From: Bigelowiella natans CCMP2755
Taxonomy: Eukaryota > Cercozoa > Chlorarachniophyceae
DNA: 53,656 nucleotides
Direction: 5' to 3'
Assembly: GCA_000320545.1 (NCBI GenBank)
Contig: ADNK01002453.1
Span: 1-53,656 of the forward strand
Positions 1 through 12,233 of the stretch are shown piece by piece. Position 1 is the stretch's first letter; each line of letters opens with the position of its first letter. The notes below the pieces were generated by a model. The model had not been told where the DNA came from and searched no databases. It saw nothing but the letters and a program-made list of their open reading frames with translations. Made by a program: the position numbers and the translations under genes.

Positions 1-157
1 CACACACACTCCCCGATCGACCCGCGCGCGCGCGCGCGCTAGCGAGCGCGCTCTATAGCTCTCTCGCGCGCGCGCGTGCGCGCGCGCGCGCGCCCCCGCG
101 CGCGCGCGCGCCCGAGACAGCGAGACTGATCTCTCCACACACATATAAACACACCAA

Positions 158-249
<92 letters not shown>

Positions 250-1226
250 TCTTTTATATATTCTTTAAGAAGGCAGAGAGGATGGAATGTTCTTTTGTAA
301 GTACCACGAGCTGAGGAAATAGCAGGAGCATAGTGACGGGCACGGGAATGAAGAGGGAAGCGATCCTCATCCTATGGGCTGGATCTACTTACCTACCTGG
401 CGCTCACGGAATGATATTCAAAAACGATAAGACCATGGATACGTCGGCCTATAAAATGTATTTTTCTTGTAACGACTAACTTTTTCTCATAGAGGAGGGT
501 TAGGGAGGAGCAAGAAAAACAAGAAAATAGGTTTCAAAAAAAAAAAAATGGCAAGAAGAAAACAACCCATTTCCAAAACAAATTTTGAAAATCAGTTATT
601 CCCACCTCCTTCCTGAAAACGGCAAGCTGCAGAGAGAGAGCGAGAGGGGTGAGTTGGGAATAGTGGGCAGGGAATGCGAGAGGCCTTAAGGAAGAAAATA
701 ACTAGATAATGGAAGGGAAAATCGATGTCTTCTTGAGGTAAATCCCATGCATTTGCGGATTCATCGAAGCCGTCATGCCGTCACAGCCGCGCAAAACTCA
801 TTGTTTTTGTCGTGTATTTTTCCCGGTAAATTCATCAAATGAACAATTGTTCACAGCAACAAGATCTCAAAAATACCGAAGAGGTTGGTTGAAATCCGAC
901 GTCCGAATAATGTGTCCTCTACGTCCGAAGATTGACCTACGAGCTGTGTGGTATCAATGTCATAGATCTAGAAATAAATTGCAAGCTTTGATAATCGATG
1001 CTAGATCTAAATTGCAGAGCGATATCGTTTTCTGTCGTATCTCAAGTACTCGTAAAATAAGAAATGCATGGTGTTTTCCACCAAAAAAATATTTTTCTCA
1101 TGTCGTAGACAGATTAAAACATTCCATTTTTCCCGAAATTCGAGCTGTTGTCGCTAGTCGCAGACTGTCAAATCCATGCCGTTTTTTGTAGTCTTCCGGG
1201 AAGTAGACATTCCCGGATCCGGAAAA
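1..1226. other. Repeat-rich left edge, no convincing gene
   Basis: Positions 21-112 are alternating CG, and 166-245 are almost pure TA. The rest is AT-rich with no exon pattern that I recognise. One open frame at 775-1191 (+) could encode 138 residues. It is basic, has no signal peptide, membrane segment or familiar motif, and no neighbouring exons extend it, so I do not call it a gene. The last few hundred bases must hold the promoter and 5' leader of the transporter that starts at 1227; I see no clear TATA or other core element. Confidence 0.5.
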
Positions 1227-1544
1227 ATGGCTCCTATATACCCCTCCCTTCCGAAGAAGACACTGTTTCTAGTCCTTGTGTCTATTGTAGCCACTGCTTC
1301 TGCACGGACTTGGGATGACAAGGAAGTCGGCGTAGGAGGCAGTCGAAGAGTCCAAGAGCGGAGGTGGTCGATGTTTCAAACGGAGCGCACTCTGATACAG
1401 CTGCGGATTTGAAAAAAATAAGATTCGTCGTTGTTTCAAACACCTGCTTGGCCACACGTGTGTGTATGTGAATATACTTATATACCTAAAAATTTATGTA
1501 TGTATATATCTCTTCGCACTTTCTCTTACTTTTCCTTCTCTGTA

Positions 1545-1587
<43 letters not shown>

Positions 1588-3217
1588 CTATCCAGATCTC
1601 GCAATCCAACTTCATCATTTTCTGCCATTGGGCTAAGAGGGGGCGCCACTGGATTCTCCCAGCTTCACAGTATCTTCACAAGGTCAGACTTGTTGATAGA
1701 TAGCAAAACCGAGCCTCTGCAAAGTTGCCTAATTCATTCTACTTTATACCGCAGCAGAAATGATGAAAAATCTGGTTGGTTTGCATCTTCGGATGGATCG
1801 AGGCTGGGGTTTGGATTTTCTTCTAAACGGGGTGACGATACTGCCAAAGAGAACGTACGTGTTATGAAAAGCGAGCACCGTGCATGACACCGAATACACC
1901 CCGTAATCCGATACACACCTTTTACCCCACGCAGGTGTATATCGGAACCACACACGCAAATTACATATGAAATGAAAGCAATATGCCGTGAGGTTTTGAA
2001 CCCTCCCATATGTGCGTTTGCGCTATTCTTATAGATCTGTACTTCTTTGTTGTTTATGAAAGGAGGAGGGTAGTGTCACACTTAAGTGGTACGATATTTC
2101 GCTCACACTCAAAAGCAAGAAAAGTAGTGCTTTAGAGCTAGGAGCTGTTTCTTCGTAGGAATATATGCATGCACATAGGCATGGAAGATATGCGACCATA
2201 CGCATGTGCTTATGCATGGGTATGTGTGTTCTTACCCCGCTGATTATCCATAGAGGAGGAGAGAATATTACTAAAAAATGTTACCGGGGAGGCAAAGCCA
2301 GGTCTCTCGTTTTTAGCACCACTATAGCCTTCACCCTAATTATCGAAATTCTCACTGACTAAATGTATCTTGTCTGACTCATTTTCTAATCTCATTTTAT
2401 CCCTTATTCATACCTTTTTCCCAAGCTTTCTCCGTCTTCGTATTCGTGTGTTATGTATATATGAGCTGCATTCAAACGCACTTTATCCTGTCAGCAATGG
2501 TATGATAGAAACCATAATGCATATTGCAAATCAGGCCGTTTTCTTGGGATTATGGGCCCCTCAGGAGCGGGTGTGTGTGTGTGTGTGTGTGTTTTGTGCG
2601 TTTTATCGTCTATGCGACGCATGATTCACGGGATTGATGGTGAAAACAGCAAATGCCTATCTAAACCAACGACTAGTCGAAATGCATGGATGATAGAGCA
2701 CAGGGCGAAAAATAGTTGGTATTGTGCACAAGAGTATCTTTTGCTCAAAGATGATGACTTGAATGCTGCGCGCTATGAGTGTCGACAACGCATGATTATG
2801 AAGGTGTTTCCTATGCATCTGTCAAGGGAAAACAACGCTACTCAATGCCCTTGCTGGAAGAGTGCCTGCTTCCAAGAACGTCGCTCTTAGCGGAGAGGTA
2901 GCTCCTGTTACTTTGAGAATGAGCAGTCGGTGTTATGTATATTGCCGGGGCAGTGGAGAGTGTTTGGTTATGGGAGAATCATAATCCAAACCAGCAATGC
3001 GTGTCCTTCCTCATATAGTGTATTAGTAGTGTTGGAAATAACAGTTTTCATTGTGCTTTATATGATTTGCGTGGTTGGCAGATCGAAAGGAAAGGAGACC
3101 AGAACAGCCCATTTGCCTTCGTTCCACAAGTAACGTATCCGCATACTAGATCCCCCCCTCCCCCCCATCATATACACAAACAGAAAAGTAAGAATGCTCT
3201 TATACATATATGCGTAT

Positions 3218-3254
<37 letters not shown>

Positions 3255-3273
3255 TATTACTGTCTGTGTATCT

Positions 3274-3317
<44 letters not shown>

Positions 3318-4028
3318 GCATTTATACATTTATACATTTACTACTGTGTGTTTATTCCGGAAACAGGATGATGTGTTCTACTCTCAAATGACAGTTTGGT
3401 AAGTTCATACTAAGAGATATTTTCGATTAAAGAAGCTTCCTTATTTTGATATGCTTTGCTGAATACGGTTTATTATACGATTTCTTACACATGATGCATA
3501 TAAACGGATTATCACTACTCACTCTTTTTCTTCTCCCAATGCAGGGAGACCTTGATGTTTACCGCCGAACTGCGACTTCCAAAGAAGATGAGCTTTGAAG
3601 AAAAGAAGCAGGTCACATTCGACTCGTGTGTGAAAACCCAGAACTTCCCTCCTCCTCTCCATTGCCTTTTGCAGTGTCGGTGCTCAACATGCATTAGTAT
3701 ACTTCGTTTAAGTCCATATCCGGAAATCTTTTGAATGGCATCTTGACGTCATCAGCCACGTGCTAATATTAGAATAATAGTCTCTACGCACTGAAAATTC
3801 CTTTTCTAACGCTTTGAAATGCACCCTAACGGAGGCAAAGAGTGAGAAAATCGATCATGACAAATGCTACTTAGCGAGCGGAGGATGTGATGACAAAGCT
3901 GGGGCTTGCGAAAGCAAAAGATACAATTGTTGGTAGGGCATGTAGCCAGCAGAAATCGCCATAAATTTAAAATCATAAATAATAACATACACACACACTC
4001 ACTCACACACACACACACACACACACAC

Positions 4029-4069
<41 letters not shown>

Positions 4070-4136
4070 AAGCGAGGCAGACAGATAGAGAGAAAAAAAG
4101 TGAGAGAGAGATAGAGAAAAAACGATACATATACAA

Positions 4137-4178
<42 letters not shown>

Positions 4179-4223
4179 AGTGTCTGTGAGTATATATTGT
4201 AAATATGTATACATTCATGTTGG

Positions 4224-4259
<36 letters not shown>

Positions 4260-5149
4260 CGCGTGTTGGTTTTATGTTACAGCATAAATTTGACAACCCA
4301 AGTTTCGACTTCATACGATGATTTGTCCTGCCTACTTGCTAGCAAAGCATTGATGCTCGCATTGGCATGACATTTGCTTTGAGCTGCCTCCTCATATCAC
4401 TATAAGGATATTAGCTCATAAACCTTGAATGATCTATGCACAGGAAATCGGAAGATTCGAGGCATAAGGTCCCTGAAACACAAATTGTCTTAAAAACTTT
4501 GGCATCATTGATGACATCGTAATTCGTTATCTTCCACTACCACCTTCTTGTAGCGGGGGGGAGAAGAAGAGGCTGAGCATTGCTTGTGAGCTGATTAGCA
4601 ATCCCAAGATCATATTTGCTGACGAACCTACTTCAGGTCAACGACGATTCCCATTGATAAGTGACAATGACAAACATGGATTTATAATGATCAATGAATA
4701 CTGGCTCTGCCACTAAGCTGATATAAAAAGCCTGAGAGACACTGAGAGACGATGCGAATAGTCACCATGATAAAAATGGGTTTTGTCGCACATCAGGACT
4801 TGACTCCTTCCAGGCAGAATCAGGTTAGTTTCATGCAAATATCCCCATCAGAGTATATCACTGCATCGATGATTGCTTATATCCGCGAAGATATGTGTAG
4901 AAAATGTGTATAATGATATTTTATTGCCCCAAAAAAGGTGTTTCGCGTTATTATCAGCTCACGATAGATATCCATGTTAGCGTGAAGTAGTATTGATTGG
5001 TACACAAATACATACACGCAGTCATGGAGAGTTTGAAAAGGCTCTCGCAAGAAGGGCACACCGTAATTGCTGTTATTCACCAGCCAAGTGGTAGGATTTA
5101 CATCAATCCATTTTGGAATATATTTGTGTGTGTGAGTGTGTGTGCGAGT

Positions 5150-5188
<39 letters not shown>

Positions 5189-5825
5189 ATTGTGGGTTTG
5201 CACTTTTATGAAGATGCGCTTATGGCATCAATTCACAGCCGAGTTTTTGTTGATTTATATCACCAAAAACCGGGAAGTCATTTTCTCGCCAAACGACGTG
5301 CGCGTAGTGAATACGCACCGCATGATCTCGTAGGAAACATCTTCAGCATGTTGGATTATTTGTATGATCTCTTAGGAAACATCTTCAGCATGTTGGATGA
5401 TTTGTACCTCTTGAGCGAAGGCATGGTAAGATATCCTGATATACACGTGTGCATATCAGTGCAATATCTCTACAATCTATCATTTCGAATTCAAAATAAA
5501 AGTAAATGATCAATAAACACGTCCCTGTAGAATCATTAGGAGCAAATGCGTTTGTACCATATTCTTTATATCGATGTCTGTGGCCTTTAATTGCTATTAA
5601 GTGATATGCATTGTGCGTTTGTACCATATTCTTTATATCGATGTCTGTGGCCTTTAATTGCTATTAGGTGATATACTCCGGGGCTGCAAAAGATGCTGAG
5701 AAATCGATCGCAAGATATGCGGGTAGCTGCCGTTGTTATGCAGTATATTATCGTCTCCGTTTCTCAATTATTTTTCTAGATTTAGACTATTATAGTCAGC
5801 TTCATATTAATAAATGTTGTGTGTG

Positions 5826-5856
<31 letters not shown>

Positions 5857-6003
5857 TTGACGATGCACATGCATGCTTTGTGTATTACGTCGTCACGTAG
5901 GACTGAAAAGCCGTTCTAGCACGATAAGGTGCGATTTAGTACCATTTGATACTCGTCGGAGTTTCGTCTACTCGAGCAGAGCGTATGCGTATTTGTGCAC
6001 TTA

Positions 6004-6058
<55 letters not shown>

Positions 6059-6714
6059 GGAAACTTATGACGAAAGACAGAGAATGAAAGAGAGGGAGGA
6101 ATTTTGAGCTTTTCATCGTTATTCGGCTGCTTTGCACCATGCGTTGAAAATTGATGTTTTGCCTTATAAATCAGCTCTCCTGAGTATCTTCTCAGCATTG
6201 CTTCTATAGACTACTCGTCGAAGGATAAGGAGGTGAGTGCGACAACGACATATAGAACACACAACAAACTTCGTACAAAATGTATATATGAAAGATAGTG
6301 TATTTTTCGGTTATCATTATAATTGTTATTTTATCCATGCCGCAGATGTACTCGAGAGGACTCATCGAAGCGCTCTCAGATGCCCACCTTCAGTACTAAT
6401 AGCTATTTTGTACGCACCGTGCCTACGTGCGTGTGTGTTTGTAGCGAAATCTCGTGATTCCTTCCTCTCCAACCTGAAACAGGAGGACAAAAGCAGGAAA
6501 GGAAGCTGCTCTCCAACGAATTCAAAAAGTGCCGTTTATATCGCTGACTCCTAGCATTCTGTGGAAATGATTCATATAAGAGTGTTTCCGCTTCCTTTGG
6601 TTTTTCATCTCAAACTAACGTTATTCAGGAAAGAAGTCCTTCACGAGATATAGAAATGCTTGCGAAAATACAGGTATCTTGTTCTATCAACGTACATCTT
6701 AAAAAAACGGTGTA

Positions 6715-6780
<66 letters not shown>

Positions 6781-7532
6781 CACAGTCTACAGAATTTTAA
6801 TACTAAATGTAAATATATTATATATGGAAAAAATATATAAATACATTATAATATTTTAACATACTTCTTTACTTAATTACATATTGTGAGAATGTTTATT
6901 CTTCCTTTTATACTTGTTATGTAAGGGGTACAGGGAGGTAATAATAGTGGTTAAGAGAAATAAGGAAAGAAGCAAAAAAAGAAAAGAGAGGACGAGAGAT
7001 TCATTTATGCCAACTGTATCATATCACCATGACCTTTACATCATTTGAATTTCTATGGAAATTGCTTATGCTAGCCAAAAACGCGACAGTTGAGAGCTTT
7101 TAAAGAACTACAGAAGGCAAAATTGGAAGCTACTCGACCAAAAGCACCTTTCCATCGTCAGTTTGCTTTGCTATTCAAAAGAGCATATCGTGAGGTTGAC
7201 CCCCCCCCCTCCATGAACGAAATGAAGAATTTAAGATATGACATCGACATCAATGCACTGCACTTTCAAACAATATTAAGCGTCTTCGAATAAATCACTT
7301 TTTCAATATGAAATCTATATATTATTTATGTAGAAAAAATATTATAACATCTTCCAAATTGTTTTCCACGTTCTGTTTACGAAACGATGAGAAAGAAAAA
7401 GGACCCCTTCTTTCAAGCACAAAACGTATCATGAATCAGGTTGCAAGGAATAAGGCTGTTATTGCTATTAAAGCAGCCCAGCAGGTCGACAAATACCGAT
7501 AACCCACATAGTAACTATCATATATACAATTA

Positions 7533-7571
<39 letters not shown>

Positions 7572-7831
7572 TGTTCTTATACTTCAGATAACAACGGCTT
7601 TGGTGTACGGAGGAATATTCAGCTTTTCGAATTCCTCGACCTCAATCCAGGTACCGCTATCACTCAAATTTGCTTTAATGCAAAAATAATGGTAGGCCAT
7701 CAAGAGTTTAATTTCCTTCTGTCGCAGTGTCGCGACATGATAACTTTCGATGTTTTTCACCTCGGATTTTTCATCTTTATACCTAGATGTATCACGCATA
7801 AACTTTAAAAACAAGTGTTTATGAGTTTGCA

Positions 7832-7867
<36 letters not shown>

Positions 7868-9835
7868 GTATTTGATATGATATAACAAACAGGACCGCTT
7901 TGGCCTCATAAGCTTGGTAGCTATCGGCGCACTAAACCTGAACTTGGCAGGTACTTTCTTAAATTTTCACACGTGCTCTGTTGGTACAGTTTTCAGTGGA
8001 TTTTCCACATTCTGTTTCTAAGTTAATTCCTACGATGAAATTTCATAAAAAGAGATATCTATACGACATTTGCTTCTACTAGTGTATATTAATACTTGGA
8101 CTTTTTACAGGCACCGTTCGATCATTCTTGAAAGAAAAGGTATGTTGTATGGCGGTGGTTGATTAGTGGTGATTCTGGCAATATAAACAGTAACAAAATA
8201 GATGATTCTTCGTACTTCTTTACCCATATCAAACAGGAAGTTGTCGATGCAGAGCGGACAAAGAACACCTATTCCGTGTTCCCGTAACGACTAATATAAT
8301 GCATATAACGCTTACATCAAACAGTTTCATTCTTAGGTTCTCAGTGTTATCGTTGTTGTTCATACCCATAGGTATTTTCTGTCAAAATTAGCAGCTGAGG
8401 CCCCCCTTAATGCTGTTTTATCTGCACTCTTCGGTGTGCTTATATACCCGTTGGTTGGTTTCCAGGTTAGATGAAGGAGAGAACAAAAGTTTCTTGTAGG
8501 CTATTGATACGAATAATCTTCGTCAAGCGTTTGTTTTAAAAGCAATTAGTAAATATATGTTAGAGAAGTATACCGACTGCATTGTATAAGATAAATATAT
8601 GTTATTGACTAATACACAAAAATAAGTTTTTCCCCATGATGTTTTTAATTACTAAAATAGCCGTCTTGGAGGAAATTCTCCAACTTTGTGGGGATTACTA
8701 CAGCACATTCCTTCGCCTCCTCTGCTCTAGGACTTTATCTAGGTGGGGGCTGCTCCGACGTTTATTGAATGCTAACGAATAATGAGCGTCTCGACGAAGA
8801 TAAATATAATCTGCCCACAATTGACTTATACATGTACATATGTTGCCCCCCTCCATTATCCACACGCAAAGGGGCTGTTGCGAAGTCTACGGATACGGCT
8901 CTTGCCTTGATGCCGCCTTTGATCATTTTGCAAGCAGTGTTTAACGGTTATAAATACATATATGTATAAATGTAACTCTAATCATCATCACACGTGCGGT
9001 TGTGCCCTTATCAATAGCAATAAACGTACAATTGTGTGTGGTGCTGGTATTAGCCTTAACCTGTTTCTGTGGAATATTAAAGGCGTGAATATAGCCGAGG
9101 AGAACACGCCAAGGGTCTTACGATGGATTCCAAAAGTGTCTCTTGTTCGGTAGAAAAGAGCTATCAGCATCATAAACTATTTTGTAGCTATTGGTTTTTT
9201 ATTTGCATTTCTATTTTTTAATGTTGGAACTTCATTAGACTTGCCAAAGCTCTGTTGGAGAATGTCTAGTCTAAATAACCTTTAAAGCAGGAGTCAGTGC
9301 TCGACTGATGATATATGTATATAGGTGGTGCTTTGAGGGCCTGGCTGTAAATGAGTTTGAAGGCCTTGAATTCGAACGACCAATGTAGGATGTTATATAT
9401 ATATCGATTGTTTTTTCACCTTGAAGGATATTAAGAGTGACAGGTTATGTGATAGTAAGAAGTTATTTTTGAGTAGAGTCATCATGATCATTTTGATGAT
9501 GCGTGATTCTCTAAGGCGACCTGGAATGAGAAGACCAGGAAAGCCACTTACAGGTGCGGAACTTTGAGCATATACACCTTTATTAATCAATATACTGAAG
9601 AGTATTCACATTAAATGATTAAATGTAGTATTGAATCCATATGAAATGTATAATATAATATTCCTCAGGAGATGAAGCTCTCGAACGTGTCTCTATTGTC
9701 AATGGCTCTGTAAAAAGGTTTTCCACGCATGCAAGAAATTATGCACCTGCGATGAACGTGATTACTGAATACAGTATTGCTTTCAAATATTAACGTGAAC
9801 AGTAGAGTAGCAATATGGCTTTCTCATCTATAAAT

Positions 9836-9874
<39 letters not shown>

Positions 9875-10285
9875 CTTTTATATTATTTGTTTTAGTGATT
9901 TAACAACTGAATTATATTGAATTATGTACAAACTTACATCTTGAACAGGGCGCTGCTAGTAGAGTTAGGTTTGCTTGGATTCTTCTACATTCAGGTGACG
10001 ATTTAGATTATTTTTCGTCGAGCAATCTAGCATTGTACTTGATATTATTTGGAGGGTTTCTCCATAAAGAATCGAGCATCTAAATACAGACATCGATTCT
10101 CCTAATAGGCGGTATTTTAAATAGGATTTTATGGTCGTAAAGCCATCTTCATATTTAGTTAATCTTTTTCACTACATTAGACACTGGGTGCGCTGTTGCG
10201 AGGAGCGCCAAAATTTGCTACAATGGAACATATTGTGGAAGCAGATGCCAGAGAAATTGAGGAGGTTAAAGTAGTCGTTACCTAG
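1227..10285 (+). CDS. Plastid-directed ABCG half-transporter, ABCG7/WBC7-like
   Basis: ATP-driven membrane half-transporter, one ATPase domain followed by one six-helix membrane domain, expected to dimerise. Thirty-six phase-compatible exons give 763 residues, close to plant ABCG7: 1227-1363, 1596-1854, 2063-2123, 2254-2301, 2535-2570, 2827-2897, 3082-3129, 3367-3398, 3545-3611, 3875-3932, 4444-4468, 4554-4636, 4797-4823, 5022-5090, 5376-5425, 5668-5722, 5901-5928, 6196-6232, 6346-6392, 6483-6528, 6629-6673, 7090-7194, 7440-7484, 7588-7650, 7893-7950, 8111-8139, 8237-8283, 8372-8465, 8661-8742, 8872-8963, 9100-9149, 9325-9384, 9516-9553, 9669-9717, 9949-9994, 10181-10285. Visible: Walker A GPSGAGKTT split by an intron, [15 protein letters not shown], signature SGGEKKRLS, Walker [11 protein letters not shown], then [17 protein letters not shown] and [10 protein letters not shown] of the membrane half. 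The start is a hydrophobic signal peptide ([18 protein letters not shown]...) followed by a Ser/Arg-rich stretch, which suggests a complex-plastid membrane. Least certain are exons 5901-5928 and 6483-6673 and the 8963/9100 junction. The substrate cannot be told. Confidence 0.9.
3983..4256. repeat. Compound CA/GA/TA/TG microsatellite in an intron
   Basis: Successive CA, GA, TA and TG runs occupy most of the transporter intron between exons 3875-3932 and 4444-4468. Open frames here that read Cys-Val or Tyr-Ile repeats are artefacts of the repeats. Confidence 0.95.
5323..5406 (+). repeat. 42-bp tandem duplication across a 3' splice site
   Basis: Copies 5323-5364 and 5365-5406 are nearly identical. 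Each contains an AG acceptor followed by the same exon start (NIFSMLD). The unit is 42 bp (14 codons), so either acceptor, 5334 or 5376, keeps the transporter frame. The downstream acceptor matches normal family length. Confidence 0.9.
5548..5674 (+). repeat. 67-bp tandem duplication ending at a 3' splice site
   Basis: Copies 5548-5607 and 5615-5674 (period 67) repeat the intron end. In the first copy the acceptor context reads TTAAGTG; in the second it reads TTAGGTG and feeds the exon at 5668. This lies in the intron directly after the 42-bp duplication. Confidence 0.9.
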
Positions 10286-11558
10286 GTTTTGGTCAAGGTA
10301 GCGCCGAATGATGGTTGATGAAAATGCTGATGTATTAAATTCAATTTTTAACATTTTTTTTTATTCACATGTTGAACAAGCGAAACTTCAGCCAATGTTT
10401 CTACAAAGTTGTGCACATCTAGTGAAATGAAATGTTTCTACCTTGTGTAGAAATCTTGTACCATTACATGCACTTCTACTTGTAATACGGATTTACACTG
10501 GAACAATCCGGTGACATGCATGTGCACTTATACATCAAGGCATCTCTAGATATAGGGATGTCGGTTTGTGACAACGTCATGCTCTAGCCAGCTAGTGCTA
10601 ACATGCTGAGCACGCATGATGGTGTTTAGTTGTGCATAGAAAGACTGGAACAGGCTAGCAGGGCATGCTTCAGACATTTGTTAGGCGTACATGTGCCACT
10701 GACCGAAGTGAAAATGTGCACTATTAAACTGTAACGCACGTCTAGACTTGCGTGATGTGTGTACTAGTGTAATGCAGATGAAGAAAGCCGCCTCACTAGC
10801 TAGCTAGCATGCGGACGCCATGTTTGAATTTTGCATACACTCTGGCATTGTACATGAGCCAAGACTGTGGATGCAAGCATGAGGAACTTTGATTTCATTA
10901 GCTTAGAACTGAATTGCAGACCATTCAATTTGCACGTAGTAGTGACAAACTATCACGCTTGGACTTGTCATATCTGCTAGTTGAGCACAAGAATCAGTTG
11001 ATTTACCAACTCTTGATTTTGTTTTCCAATGGAATTCTTGAGCCCCTTGACCCCTGCGACCTTGTTAAAACATCATATGAGGATTTACGTACACACAGCG
11101 AAGCATCCAATTTTAGATACATTGTTAACCATTTTTCAAAATCATACAGTGTTTATCGATGAACTTTTACAATATTTCTTTTTATAACAAGCCACATGCA
11201 CGCAAACTAATTCACACTTTTTAGGTCTATTCATTCTTCTTTATAGAAAATGATGATGAAAGAATCTAAAACACTAGGTATGCTTTATGAGACCAACTGA
11301 GACAACTTCTATTTCAATGTTTACCTTGAACCTGGTTTAGATTTTTTCCCTCCAAATGAACACGCACATCGTCTCGAACTAAAACGATATGAGAAGGGTT
11401 ATGTTAAGCACATAATTCTTTGTAATTTAATGTAGTCTTGGGTTTTGTACCAGAAACGCTTTGAGCAAGTGATGCCACAGTTTTCGCACTTTCGTCCCTT
11501 ATGAACACACAATTCGTGATGATTGTCAAAATATTTAAATTAGTTGTTTACTATCATT
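10286..11558. other. Convergent gap with palindromic-word island 1
   Basis: Lies between the transporter stop and the 3' end of the minus-strand gene. From about 10399 to 10900 the text is dominated by CTAG, CATG, TGCA and GCATGC words; by hand I count about ten CTAG in roughly 0.5 kb, where about two are expected. From 10900 to 11558 it is ordinary AT-rich DNA. An 82-residue open frame at 10914-11162 (+) has no recognisable feature and is not called. Confidence 0.6.
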
Positions 11559-12233
11559 TTAATTTGGCTTTAAAAGATTTACTTTCTTTGGCACAGGCAG
11601 AAGATTTTTGAAAACTTTGTCTGAAGATTCTGAATTTATCTTGCATTTATTGAATGCACTCTGGTTACGTTTCCTCTTTTTCATAGCTAAAATTGTGTTG
11701 AATGAGGAATTTCTGTCTTCTTCAAACTCTCGGACCAATTGATTATTTGATTTATAGTTTGGATCAGCTGAAGGTCGAGGGCAGAGTTCGTTATTTACGA
11801 ATTTTGTGTCATCTTCAAAACCTTCGTCTAACAAATTCTCCCTCTCCAAATTGAGTCTAGGATAATATGATGCCTTTTTCCCTAAAAGATCAAGCTGTTG
11901 TTGAAAAGGAAGTAATGTTGCGGAACAACTTTTTTGAACAGGTTCCTTAAAGATGATGTTCCTCACTGACTCTTTAGTTCGCAAGCAACAGGTTCCCTTT
12001 TCATTTTTAGGGATTTTTTTCGATGAGGGGAAGCTAGATACAAGATTTCTACAAGAGGTCCTTCTTCCATGCATAAGACGAATGATTTGTGAGCAGGACT
12101 TTTGATGGATACGAAACGGCCACGTCTTTTCAGTGTAACGAGGATGCATCCAGGGAGGCCGTACATAGCCATAGCATCTCTTGTCTTGAGAATCACTCAG
12201 TTCGTTGTCAAGAATCTCAAAATAATCCTCCAT
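11559..12233 (-). CDS. Intronless hypothetical protein, 224 aa, probably nuclear
   Basis: Single uninterrupted frame from ATG at 12233 to TAA at 11559, the only gene here that clearly lacks introns. I do not recognise the family. The N-terminus is acidic (MEDYFEILDNELSDSQ). The middle is basic and Cys-rich with a patch RPPWMHPRY. A destruction-box-like RENLLDEGF occurs in the second half, and a basic cluster AMKKRKRNQSAFNKCK near the C-terminus looks like a bipartite nuclear signal. There is no signal peptide, membrane segment or known fold. About 100 bp upstream of the ATG is TTTGGCGC, an E2F-type site, and a second GGGCGGGA lies near 12553, so S-phase expression is conceivable. A retrocopied or unusually intron-poor cell-cycle gene would fit, but function is unknown. 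Confidence 0.6.
   Translation of the reverse strand: MEDYFEILDNELSDSQDKRCYGYVRPPWMHPRYTEKTWPFRIHQKSCSQIIRLMHGRRTSCRNLVSSFPSSKKIPKNEKGTCCLRTKESVRNIIFKEPVQKSCSATLLPFQQQLDLLGKKASYYPRLNLERENLLDEGFEDDTKFVNNELCPRPSADPNYKSNNQLVREFEEDRNSSFNTILAMKKRKRNQSAFNKCKINSESSDKVFKNLLPVPKKVNLLKPN

Noticed and set aside
1-120. CG and CA runs at the left edge as a telomere or centromere
   Set aside because: No telomeric hexamer or heptamer repeat; it is alternating CG and TA simple sequence.
775-1191. 138-aa open frame near the left edge as a gene
   Set aside because: No motif, no splice partners, no start context, and a composition like surrounding AT-rich DNA.
3194-3391. Open frames reading Tyr-Ile, Cys-Val or Thr-His repeats across GT/CA/TA runs here and at many other sites
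   Set aside because: They are translations of microsatellites lying inside introns; the true exons flanking them are in other frames.
8947-9099. Alternative ABCG junction ending at 8946 and joining at 9095
   Set aside because: It also keeps frame, but it drops several residues of the conserved stretch before ENTPRVLRW. The 8963/9100 join gives family length, although its GAG acceptor is unusual.
10399-10900. Palindromic-word islands as copies of one transposon
   Set aside because: I see no shared alignable core, terminal inverted repeats or target duplications between the four islands; only the word usage is shared.
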